This document shows positions 7,948-16,524 of a stretch of DNA of 64,000 nt, piece after piece; the stretch's first letter is position 1; each line of letters opens with the position of its first letter. The stretch lies in NCBI RefSeq assembly GCF_038049925.1, contig NZ_CP145809.1, forward strand, positions 4,064,599 through 4,128,598, read 5' to 3'. Source of the stretch: Georgenia sp. M64 (lineage in GTDB: Bacteria; Actinomycetota; Actinomycetes; Actinomycetales; Actinomycetaceae). The notes below the pieces were generated by a model that saw only the letters and a list, made by a program, of their open reading frames with translations, was not told the origin of the DNA and did no database searches. A program made the translations under genes and the position numbers.

Positions 7948-8330
7948 CCGACGGCAGCGAACTGGCGTGCGGCGGCCAGTACAGCGGGACCGACGTCGTC
8001 AACATCGCCCTCGCGCAGCACCCGGGCGGGGGAGCGGTCCTCCAGTGCGGGATTGAGCCCCTGGAACCAGGCTTGGACCACAGCTGGCGTGTCACGTTCG
8101 GCCAGCAACCGGGCCGCCTGGTAGGCCAGACGCAGCCGGCGTAGATCCCCGGCCGAGACCCGGCGAGTCCCCTCCGCCCATTGACGCACCGCTCGCGTCT
8201 CCTTTACCCCACCCAGATACGCCACGAGCCTGGCGCCCAACAGGTCCCGTAGTTCGGCGACGAGCTGTGCCGGCTGGATGCGCACCGCGTTGACGTAGGC
8301 AAGGTCAGGCCGAGCTGGCGTGACTGACAT
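7944..8330 (-). CDS. Xre/MbcA-ParS-type antitoxin (now orphan)
   Basis: A 128-residue antitoxin of the RES-partner type. The N-terminal part contains a helix-turn-helix-like stretch (LGARLVAYLGGVKETRAVRQWAEG), and the C-terminal part carries the small toxin-covering domain (ARLLAERDTPAVVQAWFQGLNPALEDRSPARVL). The ATG at 8330 follows GAGGTGATC and is preferred over the ATG three codons upstream. Such proteins bind their own promoter and block the RES active site. With the toxin broken it may remain as a repressor only. Confidence 0.8.
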   Translation of the reverse strand: MSVTPARPDLAYVNAVRIQPAQLVAELRDLLGARLVAYLGGVKETRAVRQWAEGTRRVSAGDLRRLRLAYQAARLLAERDTPAVVQAWFQGLNPALEDRSPARVLREGDVDDVGPAVLAAARQFAAVG

Positions 8331-8635
8331 GGCGATCACCTCATACTCGTCATCTCAGAACCCACGCGATATCACAACCTTGATCACATCCAACACTACG
8401 TGCTCAGAATCAGCCCTCTGGTAGTCAGGCGGTGTGCGGGTGCGTTCTCGGGAGTGGAGCTCGCGGTTCGTACTGCGGGAGGGGCTCCTGATCGATGGCA
8501 AGTAGCCGCATCAGACGAAAGCCAGGGCAACCTGCGTGACGCTTTGCCCTCCGGGTGCTCGTGGGGAACGACGCCGTTATGGTGACGCGCAGCACTAGCG
8601 ATCGACAGTTGACGCCGAATTGAGGCATTTGTCCT
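8331..8635. other. Intergenic region without a gene
   Basis: About 305 bp between the divergent antitoxin and Mo-enzyme genes. It must contain both promoters. The segment near 8340-8400 is noticeably AT-richer than its surroundings. TTGACGCCGAATTGA at 8609-8623 resembles half of the Fnr-like sites described further on but lies only 12 bases before the next start. No coding remnant was recognised. Confidence 0.5.
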
Positions 8636-10159
8636 ATGGATCCCGATTTTCCTGCCTGGCTCCGCACTACCCACCTGTTGAACTTCGTCCTTATCGGCAT
8701 GCTGTTGCGCAGTGGGTGGGAGATTCTGGCGTCGTTGCCGCGGTTGTGGTGGAGCAATGACAGCGCCCCGGGTAAGGAGTGGTTGAAGTTCACCCGGCGT
8801 GAGTTGCCCAGGGAGGAGGGCGTCTACACCTCGCTCATGGACGAGCGGTCCGCTCATCCGGTCTTCACGCTGCCGGGGAAGAAGAACATCGGTCTGGGGC
8901 GGCACTGGCACGGGCTCAGCGCCACGCTGTGGCTGCTCAACGGTCTGGTGTACAGCGTGCTGCTCTTCGCGACTGGACTTTGGCAGCGGATCATCCCCAC
9001 GTCGTGGGACGTCTTTCCCGAGGCGTGGGAGTCGCTGCGGGTGTACTTCAGCTTCGAGGCCCCCGGGATCGAGCACTTCCAGCCCTATGACGCGCTGCAG
9101 ATGCTTGCCTACACCTTCGTCATCTTCATCCTCACGCCGTTCCTCGTCCTGACCGGCATCGCGATGGCGCCGGCCGTGCGCTCCCGTTTCCCCTGGTACG
9201 TGAAGTTCTGGGGCGGTCACCAGGGGGCGCGGTCGCTGCACTTCATCGCCATGGTGCTGATGACGCTGTTCATCATCATGCACGTGGGCCTGGTCTTCCT
9301 GGTTCACCCCGAGTACAACTTGCCGCACATGGTCTTCGGCGTGACCGACACCTCCCGTTACGCCCAGGCCTTCGCCGTCTCGATCCTCACGATCGTGGCC
9401 GTGTTCGCGTTCTGGATCGCGCTGAGCTACCTCACGCTGGCCGACCGCCCGCGCTCCCACCGCTTCCTCGTGGGAGTCACCGAGCCGATCCGTAAGCTCG
9501 CGTTCGGCTGGATGAAGCCGCGGATGAGCCGGCAGAACACCTACACCGAGAAGGACATCTCCGAGTTCCACTGGACCAACGGTCTGCCGCCCACCCAGGA
9601 CGAGTCGCCCGAGTGGTTGGAGTACCGGGACAACGACGACTGGGAGGGTTGGCGCCTGGAGGTGCGCGACAATCTCAATGACCGGTCGGTCGAACTCAGC
9701 CTGGACGACCTGCGCCGGCTGCCCAAGGCGGAGTACATCGCCATCCACACCTGCATGCAGGGCTGGTCGGCCACCTCCAAGTGGGCCGGCGTGCGGCTGA
9801 AGGACCTGCTGGAGCACGCCCTGGGCCCGCGCCCGGAGGGCGCCAACTACGTCATGGTCACCTCCCACGGACTGGCGCAGGAGATGGTCGACCACCGTCC
9901 CCGCGAGCCGTTCTACGCCGTCCTGGACATGCAGATGGTCCAGGAGGAGGACACGGTCTTGGCCTACGAGCGCAACGGGAAGCCGCTGGAGATCCATCTC
10001 GGAGCGCCGGCCCGGCTGCGCGTGGAGTCCAACCACGGGTACAAGATGGTCAAGTGGGTGAAGTCGATCGAGTGGATCGACGACTACGCCAAGTACGGCG
10101 ACGGCCGTGGCGGCACCCGCGAGGACGGCGCCATGCAGGCCTTCAACGGCCGGATCTAG
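8636..10159 (+). CDS. Membrane cytochrome b fused to a sulfite-oxidase-fold molybdopterin domain
   Basis: A 507-residue fusion. Residues 1-290 are a multi-helix membrane cytochrome b (b561/formate-dehydrogenase-gamma style) with candidate haem ligands His13, His92, His202 and His216. Residues 335-490 are an SUOX/YedY-type molybdopterin fold in which Cys373 (IHTCMQGWS) is the expected Mo ligand. MsrP-type systems split these roles between two proteins; here one chain could pass electrons between the quinone pool and the Mo site. There is no Tat signal. The substrate (sulfite, sulfoxide, N-oxide or other) cannot be told. The ATG at 8636 has GAGG 11 bases upstream. It is first gene of a three-gene operon with an HMA-like protein and an FNT channel. 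Confidence 0.85.
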   Translation: MDPDFPAWLRTTHLLNFVLIGMLLRSGWEILASLPRLWWSNDSAPGKEWLKFTRRELPREEGVYTSLMDERSAHPVFTLPGKKNIGLGRHWHGLSATLWLLNGLVYSVLLFATGLWQRIIPTSWDVFPEAWESLRVYFSFEAPGIEHFQPYDALQMLAYTFVIFILTPFLVLTGIAMAPAVRSRFPWYVKFWGGHQGARSLHFIAMVLMTLFIIMHVGLVFLVHPEYNLPHMVFGVTDTSRYAQAFAVSILTIVAVFAFWIALSYLTLADRPRSHRFLVGVTEPIRKLAFGWMKPRMSRQNTYTEKDISEFHWTNGLPPTQDESPEWLEYRDNDDWEGWRLEVRDNLNDRSVELSLDDLRRLPKAEYIAIHTCMQGWSATSKWAGVRLKDLLEHALGPRPEGANYVMVTSHGLAQEMVDHRPREPFYAVLDMQMVQEEDTVLAYERNGKPLEIHLGAPARLRVESNHGYKMVKWVKSIEWIDDYAKYGDGRGGTREDGAMQAFNGRI

Positions 10160-10170
10160 GGGAGCCCCGG

Positions 10171-10401
10171 ATGCAGGAGATCGAGAACACCACCTTCGTC
10201 ATCATCGGCATGGACACCGCCGAGGACGCCCGGATCGTCAAGGACCGGCTCTACCACATGGGCGGCCTGGGGGGCGTGGCCACCGAGATCATCCCCGGTG
10301 GCCAGTCGCGAATCCACATCAAGCACAAGGCCGAGATCACCCTCGACCGGGCGCTCATCGAGGAAGTGCTGCGGGTCGCCGGCGATTACCGCCTCGCCTG
10401 A
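10171..10401 (+). CDS. 76-residue HMA/ferredoxin-fold-like protein without CxxC
   Basis: Starts 11 bp after the Mo-enzyme stop, with GGGGAGCC before the ATG. The beta-alpha-beta-like pattern (TTFVIIGMDTAEDARIVKDRL ... IHIKHKAEITLDRALIEEVL) resembles the heavy-metal-associated fold, but no cysteine is present, so ordinary metal-chaperone chemistry is unlikely. Its place between the oxidoreductase and the channel suggests a regulatory or scaffold role for either; this is inference. Confidence 0.65.
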   Translation: MQEIENTTFVIIGMDTAEDARIVKDRLYHMGGLGGVATEIIPGGQSRIHIKHKAEITLDRALIEEVLRVAGDYRLA

Positions 10402-10436
10402 CGGGCCGTGTCCCACCACCGCACGACAGGAGTCTC

Positions 10437-11336
10437 ATGCCGGACGCGCAAGGAATCCTCACCCCCGCCCAGGTGGCCGAGGCCGCCGAGGACGCCGCCT
10501 ACGCCAAGGCCACCGGCCGGCCACTGAAGTCCTTCCTGCTCGGCCTCACCGCCGGTGGGTACATCGCCCTGGGCTTCGTCTTCTTCGTCACCAGCCAGGT
10601 CGGCGCCGCGGACCTGCCGTGGGGGATCGCGCGAGTCATCGGCGGCGTCGTGTTCGCCACCGGGCTGGCGCTCGTCGTGCTCACCGGCGCGGAACTGTTC
10701 ACCTCCTCCACCCTCACCCTCACCGCCCGGGCGAGCGGCCGTATCACCTGGGGCCAGTTGCTGAAGAACTGGGGCGTCGTCTACGTCGCCAACTTTATCG
10801 GCGCGCTGACCATCGTGGCCCTCGTCTTCCTCGGCGGCACCTGGCGCGGTGCCGACGGCGGATGGGGCGCCGTCGTCCTGTCCACGTCGCTGGGCAAGGT
10901 GAACCACCCGTTCCTCGAGGCGTTCGTCCTGGGGATCCTGTGCAACCTCATGGTCTGCCTGGCGATCTGGGCCGCCTACTCCGGGCGCACGACGACGGAC
11001 AAGATCCTCGCGGTCACGATGCCGATCGCGCTGTTCGTCGCCGCCGGCTTCGAGCACTCGGTGGCCAACATGTTCATGATCCCGCTCGGGCTGCTCATCA
11101 AGTACACCGCCGGTGCGGACTTCTGGGCCGAGGCCGGCCTGGTCCAGGGCGACTTCGCCGGGCTCACCTGGGACGCGTTCCTCGTGGACAACCTGCTGCC
11201 CGTCACGCTGGGCAACATCGTCGGCGGCGGGGTGATGATTGGGATCCTGTACTGGACGATCTTCCACCACCTCGACGGGCCACGGCCGCAGCCGGAGCAG
11301 GGCGGCAAGGGCACCGCGTCGGCTGCGGGAGCCTAA
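10437..11336 (+). CDS. Formate/nitrite transporter (FNT) family channel
   Basis: A 299-residue member of the FocA/NirC/HSC family: about six membrane segments, the TGAELFTSS motif (residues 83-91), and GFEHSVANMFMIPLG with the central pore His207. The ATG follows GACAGGAGTCTC. FNT pentamers carry small monovalent acids such as formate, nitrite or hydrosulfide. Linkage to a Mo oxidoreductase makes an anion substrate or product of that enzyme the likely cargo (nitrite, formate, bisulfite or hydrosulfide). Last gene of the operon; 70 bp follow before a convergent gene. Confidence 0.9.
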   Translation: MPDAQGILTPAQVAEAAEDAAYAKATGRPLKSFLLGLTAGGYIALGFVFFVTSQVGAADLPWGIARVIGGVVFATGLALVVLTGAELFTSSTLTLTARASGRITWGQLLKNWGVVYVANFIGALTIVALVFLGGTWRGADGGWGAVVLSTSLGKVNHPFLEAFVLGILCNLMVCLAIWAAYSGRTTTDKILAVTMPIALFVAAGFEHSVANMFMIPLGLLIKYTAGADFWAEAGLVQGDFAGLTWDAFLVDNLLPVTLGNIVGGGVMIGILYWTIFHHLDGPRPQPEQGGKGTASAAGA

Positions 11337-11406
11337 AGGGCGGCGGTTGACCGCAGAGGCCGGCCACGGGCGACACCCGGTGCGCGTAGTCAGGAAGGAA
11401 GGCCGG

Positions 11407-12249
11407 TCACAGATCAAGGCCGCTGCGCTGTCGCTGTGGCCCCCGTGTTCGAGTCTTACGAGCCTCCGCTGTCCTGGTTGCGGCCCGGACTGCCTCGGTG
11501 GCCGGCCTGCCCTGACTGACGTCTGCCCGGATCTGGGTGGCGACGACCTTCTGGTCGATGCCTTTGGCTTCGAGGTCGTGGGCCGTGGCCCGCCTTCTCT
11601 CTGCGCTGTCGTACATAGCACGGCCATCTGCGCGCAGATGGTCGGCGGCGGCTTCCCGACGCTCGGCCTCGGCCGTTGCTCGTAGCCGTTCATCCGGGTC
11701 GGGTTCGTGGTGAGCGCCGGCGCGGGCTTCTTCCGCGCGGCGCTCTTCGTGGTTCGCGTCTCTCAGCAGGCGGTGAGCCTCGGCGCGATCGGCCTGGTCG
11801 TGGGAGCGCTCGACGTCTGCTTGGGCACGTTGGTGCTCGGCGCGCTGGAGCGCGGCCTGCACTGCGGAGGGTGAGGCGCCGGTGTTGTCGGCGTCGATGC
11901 CGTAGCGGGTGCGCAGCTCGTCTCGGAAGCGCTGTTCTGCCCTCACGGCCTCGGGGTCCTCGTGAGCCCACGCTCGGGCCACCTGCCAGGCGTGGCCGAC
12001 CTGCTCCGGGGTGGCCCTGTCCCACCAGTCGGGGCGGTACACGCTGGCGAGCTCGACGCGCGCGGCGCGGCGCTCGGCCTCGAGCCGGGACTGCATCTCT
12101 CGCGCCTGTTGCTCGCTGTGCGCCTGGGCGCGCCGCAGCGCCTGCTCACGGGCTCGAGCTAGTCGCTCTGCGACCTGGCCAGCGGCGGTGACGAGGATGC
12201 GGACCTGGCCCTCGAAGGCCTCCTCGATCCCGTCGGTCTCCTCAGCCAT
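11407..12249 (-). CDS. Coiled-coil mobilisation-type protein of the island
   Basis: A 280-residue, very Ala/Arg/Glu-rich protein dominated by coiled coil (about 25-70 and 135-230), with a short globular region around YRPDWWDRATPEQVGHAWQVA (75-105). It lies directly downstream of the relaxase remnant, whose stop overlaps an earlier in-frame ATG. The start at 12249 is chosen because AAGGGGGGAG stands just before it. Similar proteins accompany MobP relaxases in actinobacterial conjugative elements; an exact role is not known. Confidence 0.65.
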   Translation of the reverse strand: MAEETDGIEEAFEGQVRILVTAAGQVAERLARAREQALRRAQAHSEQQAREMQSRLEAERRAARVELASVYRPDWWDRATPEQVGHAWQVARAWAHEDPEAVRAEQRFRDELRTRYGIDADNTGASPSAVQAALQRAEHQRAQADVERSHDQADRAEAHRLLRDANHEERRAEEARAGAHHEPDPDERLRATAEAERREAAADHLRADGRAMYDSAERRRATAHDLEAKGIDQKVVATQIRADVSQGRPATEAVRAATRTAEARKTRTRGPQRQRSGLDL

Positions 12250-12266
12250 GATGACTCCCCCCTTGT

Positions 12267-13310
12267 TCATCGTTCCGGGCCGCGCTCTGCGCCCGGTTTG
12301 GTCGTGGTGCGGCGCTCGGTCGGTTCGAGCTTGGCGGGTAGTGGTGAGGCGGCCTTGGTCGCGTCGTGCGCGTTGCCTGCGCTCAGCCGGTCAAGCATCG
12401 CCTGGGCTTGCGGATCAAGCGTCCGTGTCCGCTGCGCTGTCGCTGTCCCCGTGGACGCCACGGGCTGCGGTAACGCGTCGCGCAACCGCACCAGGCGGAC
12501 ACGGGTGTCCTCGGCCAGGAGCCGGGCCTGGCGCACCTGGCCGGCGGCCACGGAGGCGTCGTGCACGGCCTGGGTCAGCCGGAGGAGCTGGCGGATCATC
12601 GCGGCTTGGGCGACGGCGCCCCTGCCACCCCGGGTGGCACTGGCGAGCAGCATCGCAGCACCCGAGATGGCCACCGTGCCGGCCCTGGTGGGTGGCACGG
12701 TACGGCGGTAGGTCTGTGCCGAGCGCGACAGCGCTTCGGCGGCCGCGGCGAGGTCACCGGGCGTCTCTTCGGTCGCGTTGGACCAGGCGGCCAGCGCCCC
12801 GGCGGTCTGCCGGGCGACGGTGGCCCAGGTGTCGCGGTCCTCCACGTCCACCGAGCGCAGCCGGTCGACCAACGCGCGCAGCTCGGCGCTGCGCTGCTCC
12901 CACAGCTGAGGGTCCGGCTCGCGGGCCTCACGGCCAGGCGAGACAACGCGCTTACCCCGCTTTGCGGCGTTCCACTCCGCGACCGCCTCACTCGCGCCGG
13001 TGGGCGTGTCGGGCCAACCGTCACGCAAGCGCGGCAGGCTGAGGTCGCGGGCCAGGTTGCCGCCGCCGTACCAGATCGGCCGTTCGCCGGCCTCGGGTCG
13101 CTGGGCGACCGTGTATCCGGTGACGACGTCGGTGCGGCCGGAGGCGTAGCGCGGTCGCACCAGGAGGCCGGAGCGGCGCATCCGGCGGACGAACTCGGCT
13201 TCGGACTCACTGGCGGTCGCCGCCGCGCGCACATTGAGTGACAGGAAGTAGCGCGGCTGGTCGCTGCGTAGTTCGGCGCCGATGCGCGCCTGGCGGTCCG
13301 GTCCGCTCAA
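12267..13310 (-). pseudogene. MobP-type relaxase, N-terminal nuclease domain lost
   Basis: The reading matches the C-terminal part of actinobacterial relaxases: VRAAATASESEAEFVRRMR, LLVRPRYASGRTDVVTGY, and PIWYGGGNLARDLSLPRLR, followed by a long helical tail. The nicking domain with its Tyr and HxH metal triad should precede this but is absent. Instead the frame runs into the divergent YfbU-like gene near 13290-13312. The open frame extends to 13397 without homology. It cannot nick DNA as it stands, so the island has lost self-mobilisation by this route. Confidence 0.7.
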
Positions 13311-13311
13311 C

Positions 13312-14049
13312 GTGGGTCTGTCGCTGTCCGACCTTGTGCGCACCACACTCGAGAACCTCTTGCTGCGCCGCGACGACGCATCGCCCGGCAGGACCACCGA
13401 GGTCGCTCCCCGGAGCCTGAGCCCTTACGAGCGCCAGATGCTTGCGTTGCAGCACCGAATCCTGGCTCACGTGATGCCCGCCGACCACGCTGATGCGCCG
13501 ACGGAGGACTGTGCCCGAGTCGAAGGCGACCCTGCTTACCAACGGGAGCGTGCTCAGATCCTTGAGGGCGGATACGTGAGCGAGTACCGGGATGTCTTTA
13601 TCAGCACTGAGCCAGAGCTTCCCGCGAGCGAGTCCAACTTTGTCATGGACCTGCTCGACATGTTCCGCGTGATCACCTTCAGCATTCAGCGACTCCGGGG
13701 TGCCGGGACCGAGGTTGACGAGGAGCTGGAGCGCCGCCTGCAGTTCCACGGCTTCGACATCCAAAAGCCCGACGAAGCCCGGCTTCTGGACTACGTGCGT
13801 CACCTCGTTGACGAAGATCGCTGGCCGGAAATCCTTCCGCTACTCGGCCGCGAGCACGATTACGGAAACTCTCACCATCCCACCAGGGCCACTTACGACC
13901 GCCTCCTGACCGAGTACAACACCATCCGAGACGAGCGAGGGTTCTCGACCCGGATCGATAGTTGCCTGCTCAGCTTCGAGGAGCTACAGCGACTCGGGGT
14001 GGCGTACGTCCACCCCTCCAACCGGACCCGTGAGACTGACAAGGACTAG
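13312..14049 (+). CDS. YfbU-family protein with N-terminal RHH-like segment
   Basis: About 245 residues. The N-terminal GLSLSDLVRTTLENLL looks like a ribbon-helix-helix segment. The remainder matches the YfbU domain (LSPYERQMLALQHRIL; NFVMDLLDMFRVITFSI; RWPEILPLLG; HPTRATYDRLLTEYN), a family of unknown biochemical role. The GTG at 13312 is one possible start, the ATG at 13282 another; neither has a convincing Shine-Dalgarno. The 5' end abuts the cut relaxase on the other strand, so the promoter region may have been rearranged. Base composition is more AT-rich than the chromosome. Confidence 0.75.
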   Translation: MGLSLSDLVRTTLENLLLRRDDASPGRTTEVAPRSLSPYERQMLALQHRILAHVMPADHADAPTEDCARVEGDPAYQRERAQILEGGYVSEYRDVFISTEPELPASESNFVMDLLDMFRVITFSIQRLRGAGTEVDEELERRLQFHGFDIQKPDEARLLDYVRHLVDEDRWPEILPLLGREHDYGNSHHPTRATYDRLLTEYNTIRDERGFSTRIDSCLLSFEELQRLGVAYVHPSNRTRETDKD

Positions 14050-14236
14050 AGCATCCTGGGGCCACAGCGCCTGCACCGCCGCTCCCGCCCGTAGACCTCG
14101 CGAGCAGATGGCGAGAACGGGCCTGGCTGGCAGGTCAGCGGGGGCGGAAGGTATCGACCTCGTTGAGGCCCCGTGGGTGTTACGCGCGCCACCGCGTAGG
14201 GGGCGGTCTGGTTAGGGCGCGTTCTTGTGCCCTCGG

Positions 14237-14806
14237 CTAATCAGCCGCAAGGTAGCGGTAGACCGTTGCCCGCGACACTCCAAGAGCCTTGGCAATCCGT
14301 GTTGGGCTCTCGCCATTGGCACGGCGGGCGCGGGCGACGGCGAGCTTGTCGGAGTCCATCACCCTGGGCCGACCCCCGACGCGCCCCTGCGCCCGAGCGG
14401 CCGCCAGGCCGGCCATAGTGCGTTCTCGGATGAGGTCGCGTTCGAGCTCGGCGAAGGCGGCCATCATCGTGAAGAAGAACTTCCCCTCTCCCGTCGGGCT
14501 GTAGCTGCCGGCGAGCGTCCCTGTGAGGACGCGTAGACCGATACCTCGGTCACTGAGGTCGTCGGCGACCGTGAGGATGTCCTTGGTCGAGCGGCCGAGC
14601 CGGTCGAGCTTCCACACGACCAGGGTGTCCATGCCATCGCGCATGTAGTCCAACGCGGCGGCTAGCCCTGGGCGGTGGCTGGATCGGCTGCTGATCTTCT
14701 CCTCGAAGATCTTGATGCAGCCGGCCGCTTGGAGGGCGTCGCGCTGCAGCTGGGCGTCCTGGGCGTTGGTGGACACGCGGGCGAGCCCGACGAGGTTGTA
14801 CGTCAT
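14237..14806 (-). CDS. Small serine recombinase (Tn3-type resolvase/invertase)
   Basis: A 189-residue resolvase. The catalytic serine is Ser12 in GLARVSTNAQ, followed by the SSRSSHRPGL region, DTLVVWKLDRLGRST, the E-helix FAELERDLIRERTMAGLAAAR, and a C-terminal helix-turn-helix (ESPTRIAKALGVSRATVYRYL). It probably resolves plasmid multimers or cointegrates. The 188 bp upstream may hold its res site, but I could not define subsites with certainty. It lacks the long C-terminal domain of large serine integrases. Confidence 0.93.
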   Translation of the reverse strand: MTYNLVGLARVSTNAQDAQLQRDALQAAGCIKIFEEKISSRSSHRPGLAAALDYMRDGMDTLVVWKLDRLGRSTKDILTVADDLSDRGIGLRVLTGTLAGSYSPTGEGKFFFTMMAAFAELERDLIRERTMAGLAAARAQGRVGGRPRVMDSDKLAVARARRANGESPTRIAKALGVSRATVYRYLAAD

Positions 14807-14994
14807 CCCGCAAGCGTCTCAGAAACGGTCGCAGAACAAGGGCGCAACACGGCCGATTGTGGCTTGCGTCGTTATATGGCGGGGTTCTATCGGAGTTGTG
14901 TGGCGGCCGGGTCAGCTGACGCCGATGGCGAGGGTGCTCGCGGTGCTACCGGGCCCGGCCCAGGTGCTTCACATACGCAACCGGTCAACCCGCG

Positions 14995-15909
14995 TCAGGC
15001 GTTGTGAGGCTGGATGACGATCTTGCCGGTGGCGTGGCCGCTCTCGACCGCAGCAATGGCTTCGCCCGCGTCCTCCAGCGGGTAGAGGGCCGAGACGTTG
15101 GGGTCGACGAGGTTGTATTCGATGACGCCGGTGATCTTCTCCAGTGCCTCGGTGGTGCGCTTCAGGGGACTGCCGCCGAGCTCGGTGACGGTGTCGGGGT
15201 CGGCGGCGGAGATGATCCTGGCCGGGTCGGTGACGAGTCCGGCGACCTGACGCAGGGCATCGCCACCGACGAGGTCCAGGATCAGGTCTACCCCCTCGGG
15301 GGCGATCTGGCGCACCTGGTCGGCGACATTTGCACCGGAGGGGATGAACGTTGCTCCGGTGGCTTGAACGATCTCGCGCTTGGCCTGCGAGGCGATGCCG
15401 ATGACGGTGAACTGGTGGACCTTGCCGATCTGGGCGGCCATGAGTCCGACACCGCCGCCGGCCCCGAGGATGAGGAGCTGCTGGCCGGGCTCGAGCTCGA
15501 TCTGGTGGGTGGCGTCGTATGCGGTGGCCCCGGCGACGGGGATGGTGGCCGCGTCGGCGAAGGCGATCTCGTCCGGCTTGGCCACGGCATCGGTAGCGCG
15601 CACGAGGGTGTCCTCGGCGAAGGCGCCGTAGTCCGGGACCACAGGGCCGAGGATCTCGTCGCCCACGGCGAAGCTTTCGACTCCCTCACCGAGGGCGGTG
15701 ACGACACCGGAGACCTCCTGACCCATGGGGGCCGGCAACGGCTGGTCCCGACGGTAGCGGCCGGCGCGGGTCTTGTAGTCGACGGGGTTGACACCGGCGG
15801 CGCGGACCCGGACGGCGAGCTCACCGGGGCCGGGCTGCGGCGCTGGACGGTCGATGAGTGCCTGGGTCTCGGGGCCGCCGAAGTCGGTGAATACGTACAC
15901 CTTGGACAT
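14995..15909 (-). CDS. Zinc-type alcohol dehydrogenase-like NADP oxidoreductase (quinone reductase type)
   Basis: A 304-residue MDR-superfamily enzyme: N-terminal GroES-like domain (GELAVRVRAAGVNPVDYKTRAG), then the Rossmann motif LILGAGGGVGLMAAQ and an NADP-pocket-like GIASQAKR. No structural-zinc cysteines are present, so it is of the QOR subgroup that reduces quinones or enones. The ATG at 15909 follows GAAGGAGAAG, which excludes the upstream ATG. A cupin gene lies upstream on the same strand; both may respond to electrophile or redox stress together with the metal genes beyond. Confidence 0.88.
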   Translation of the reverse strand: MSKVYVFTDFGGPETQALIDRPAPQPGPGELAVRVRAAGVNPVDYKTRAGRYRRDQPLPAPMGQEVSGVVTALGEGVESFAVGDEILGPVVPDYGAFAEDTLVRATDAVAKPDEIAFADAATIPVAGATAYDATHQIELEPGQQLLILGAGGGVGLMAAQIGKVHQFTVIGIASQAKREIVQATGATFIPSGANVADQVRQIAPEGVDLILDLVGGDALRQVAGLVTDPARIISAADPDTVTELGGSPLKRTTEALEKITGVIEYNLVDPNVSALYPLEDAGEAIAAVESGHATGKIVIQPHNA

Positions 15910-15996
15910 GGGGTTCTTCTCCTTCTGCTGTGTGTTCGAAGCGGGTGAGACAGGTGCGGCCAACAGCCGCTGAGTTCGCTGCGCGGGGATGGCCGG

Positions 15997-16428
15997 TCAG
16001 GCGGCGGTGGGAGGTTCGTCCTGGCCAGCGGCCTCGGCGGCGTCGGCTTCTTCCTTGGTGGGGTAGGCGCCGTCGGCCGCGTGCTCGGGCGGGGAGTAGA
16101 TGGTGTAGAGCACGAGCGGCTCGTCACCGGTGTTGCGGAAGTTGTGCCGGGCGCCGGCGGGGACGGCGCACTGGTCACCGGCCTCGATCGGGTGGGTATG
16201 GCCGTTGAGGTCGGCCTGACCGGCCCCGCTGACGAAGGTCAGGATCTGGTCGGTGTGCTCGTGGACCTCCTCACCGATCTCGCCACCGGCGGGGATCGTC
16301 ATGATGACGATCTGGGCGTGCTGGCCGGTCCACAGCACCCGGCGGAAGTCGGGATTGTCCTGGGCGACCCGCGCGATGGTGAAGTGCTCGACGTTGCCCT
16401 CGATGGTGAAGTGTTCTTCGTTACTCAT
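15997..16428 (-). CDS. Single-domain cupin protein
   Basis: A 143-residue cupin. Motif 1 is seen as EIGEEVHEHTDQILTFVSGAGQ with His/His/Glu ligands, motif 2 as AGDQCAVPAGARHNFRNTG. The ATG follows CAGGAGGAATC. The acidic Ala/Glu-rich tail (from about 112) is extra. Such proteins bind one metal and may act as sensors, isomerases or dioxygenases; the role here is unknown. It sits between the P1B ATPase and the quinone reductase-like gene. Confidence 0.88.
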   Translation of the reverse strand: MSNEEHFTIEGNVEHFTIARVAQDNPDFRRVLWTGQHAQIVIMTIPAGGEIGEEVHEHTDQILTFVSGAGQADLNGHTHPIEAGDQCAVPAGARHNFRNTGDEPLVLYTIYSPPEHAADGAYPTKEEADAAEAAGQDEPPTAA

Positions 16429-16524
16429 GATTCCTCCTGTTGTGGTTGTGCCGGGCTTACCCGGCGGTGATACATCCGCGCCTGGCCGGGACGGTGGATG
16501 AGGCGTCCCGGCCGGGGTAGAGGG

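Noticed and set aside
8609-8623. TTGACGCCGAATTGA as a third Fnr-like site
   Set aside because: Shares only the left half with the twin sites and lies 12 bases before the start codon, where activation is not expected.
14237-14806. The serine recombinase as the island's integrase
   Set aside because: At 189 residues it has the size and domain order of a plasmid resolvase/invertase and lacks the large C-terminal domain of serine integrases; also it is far from both island ends.
14807-14994. Defined res site of the resolvase
   Set aside because: Some short inverted repeats are present but no convincing set of three spaced subsites could be drawn by eye.
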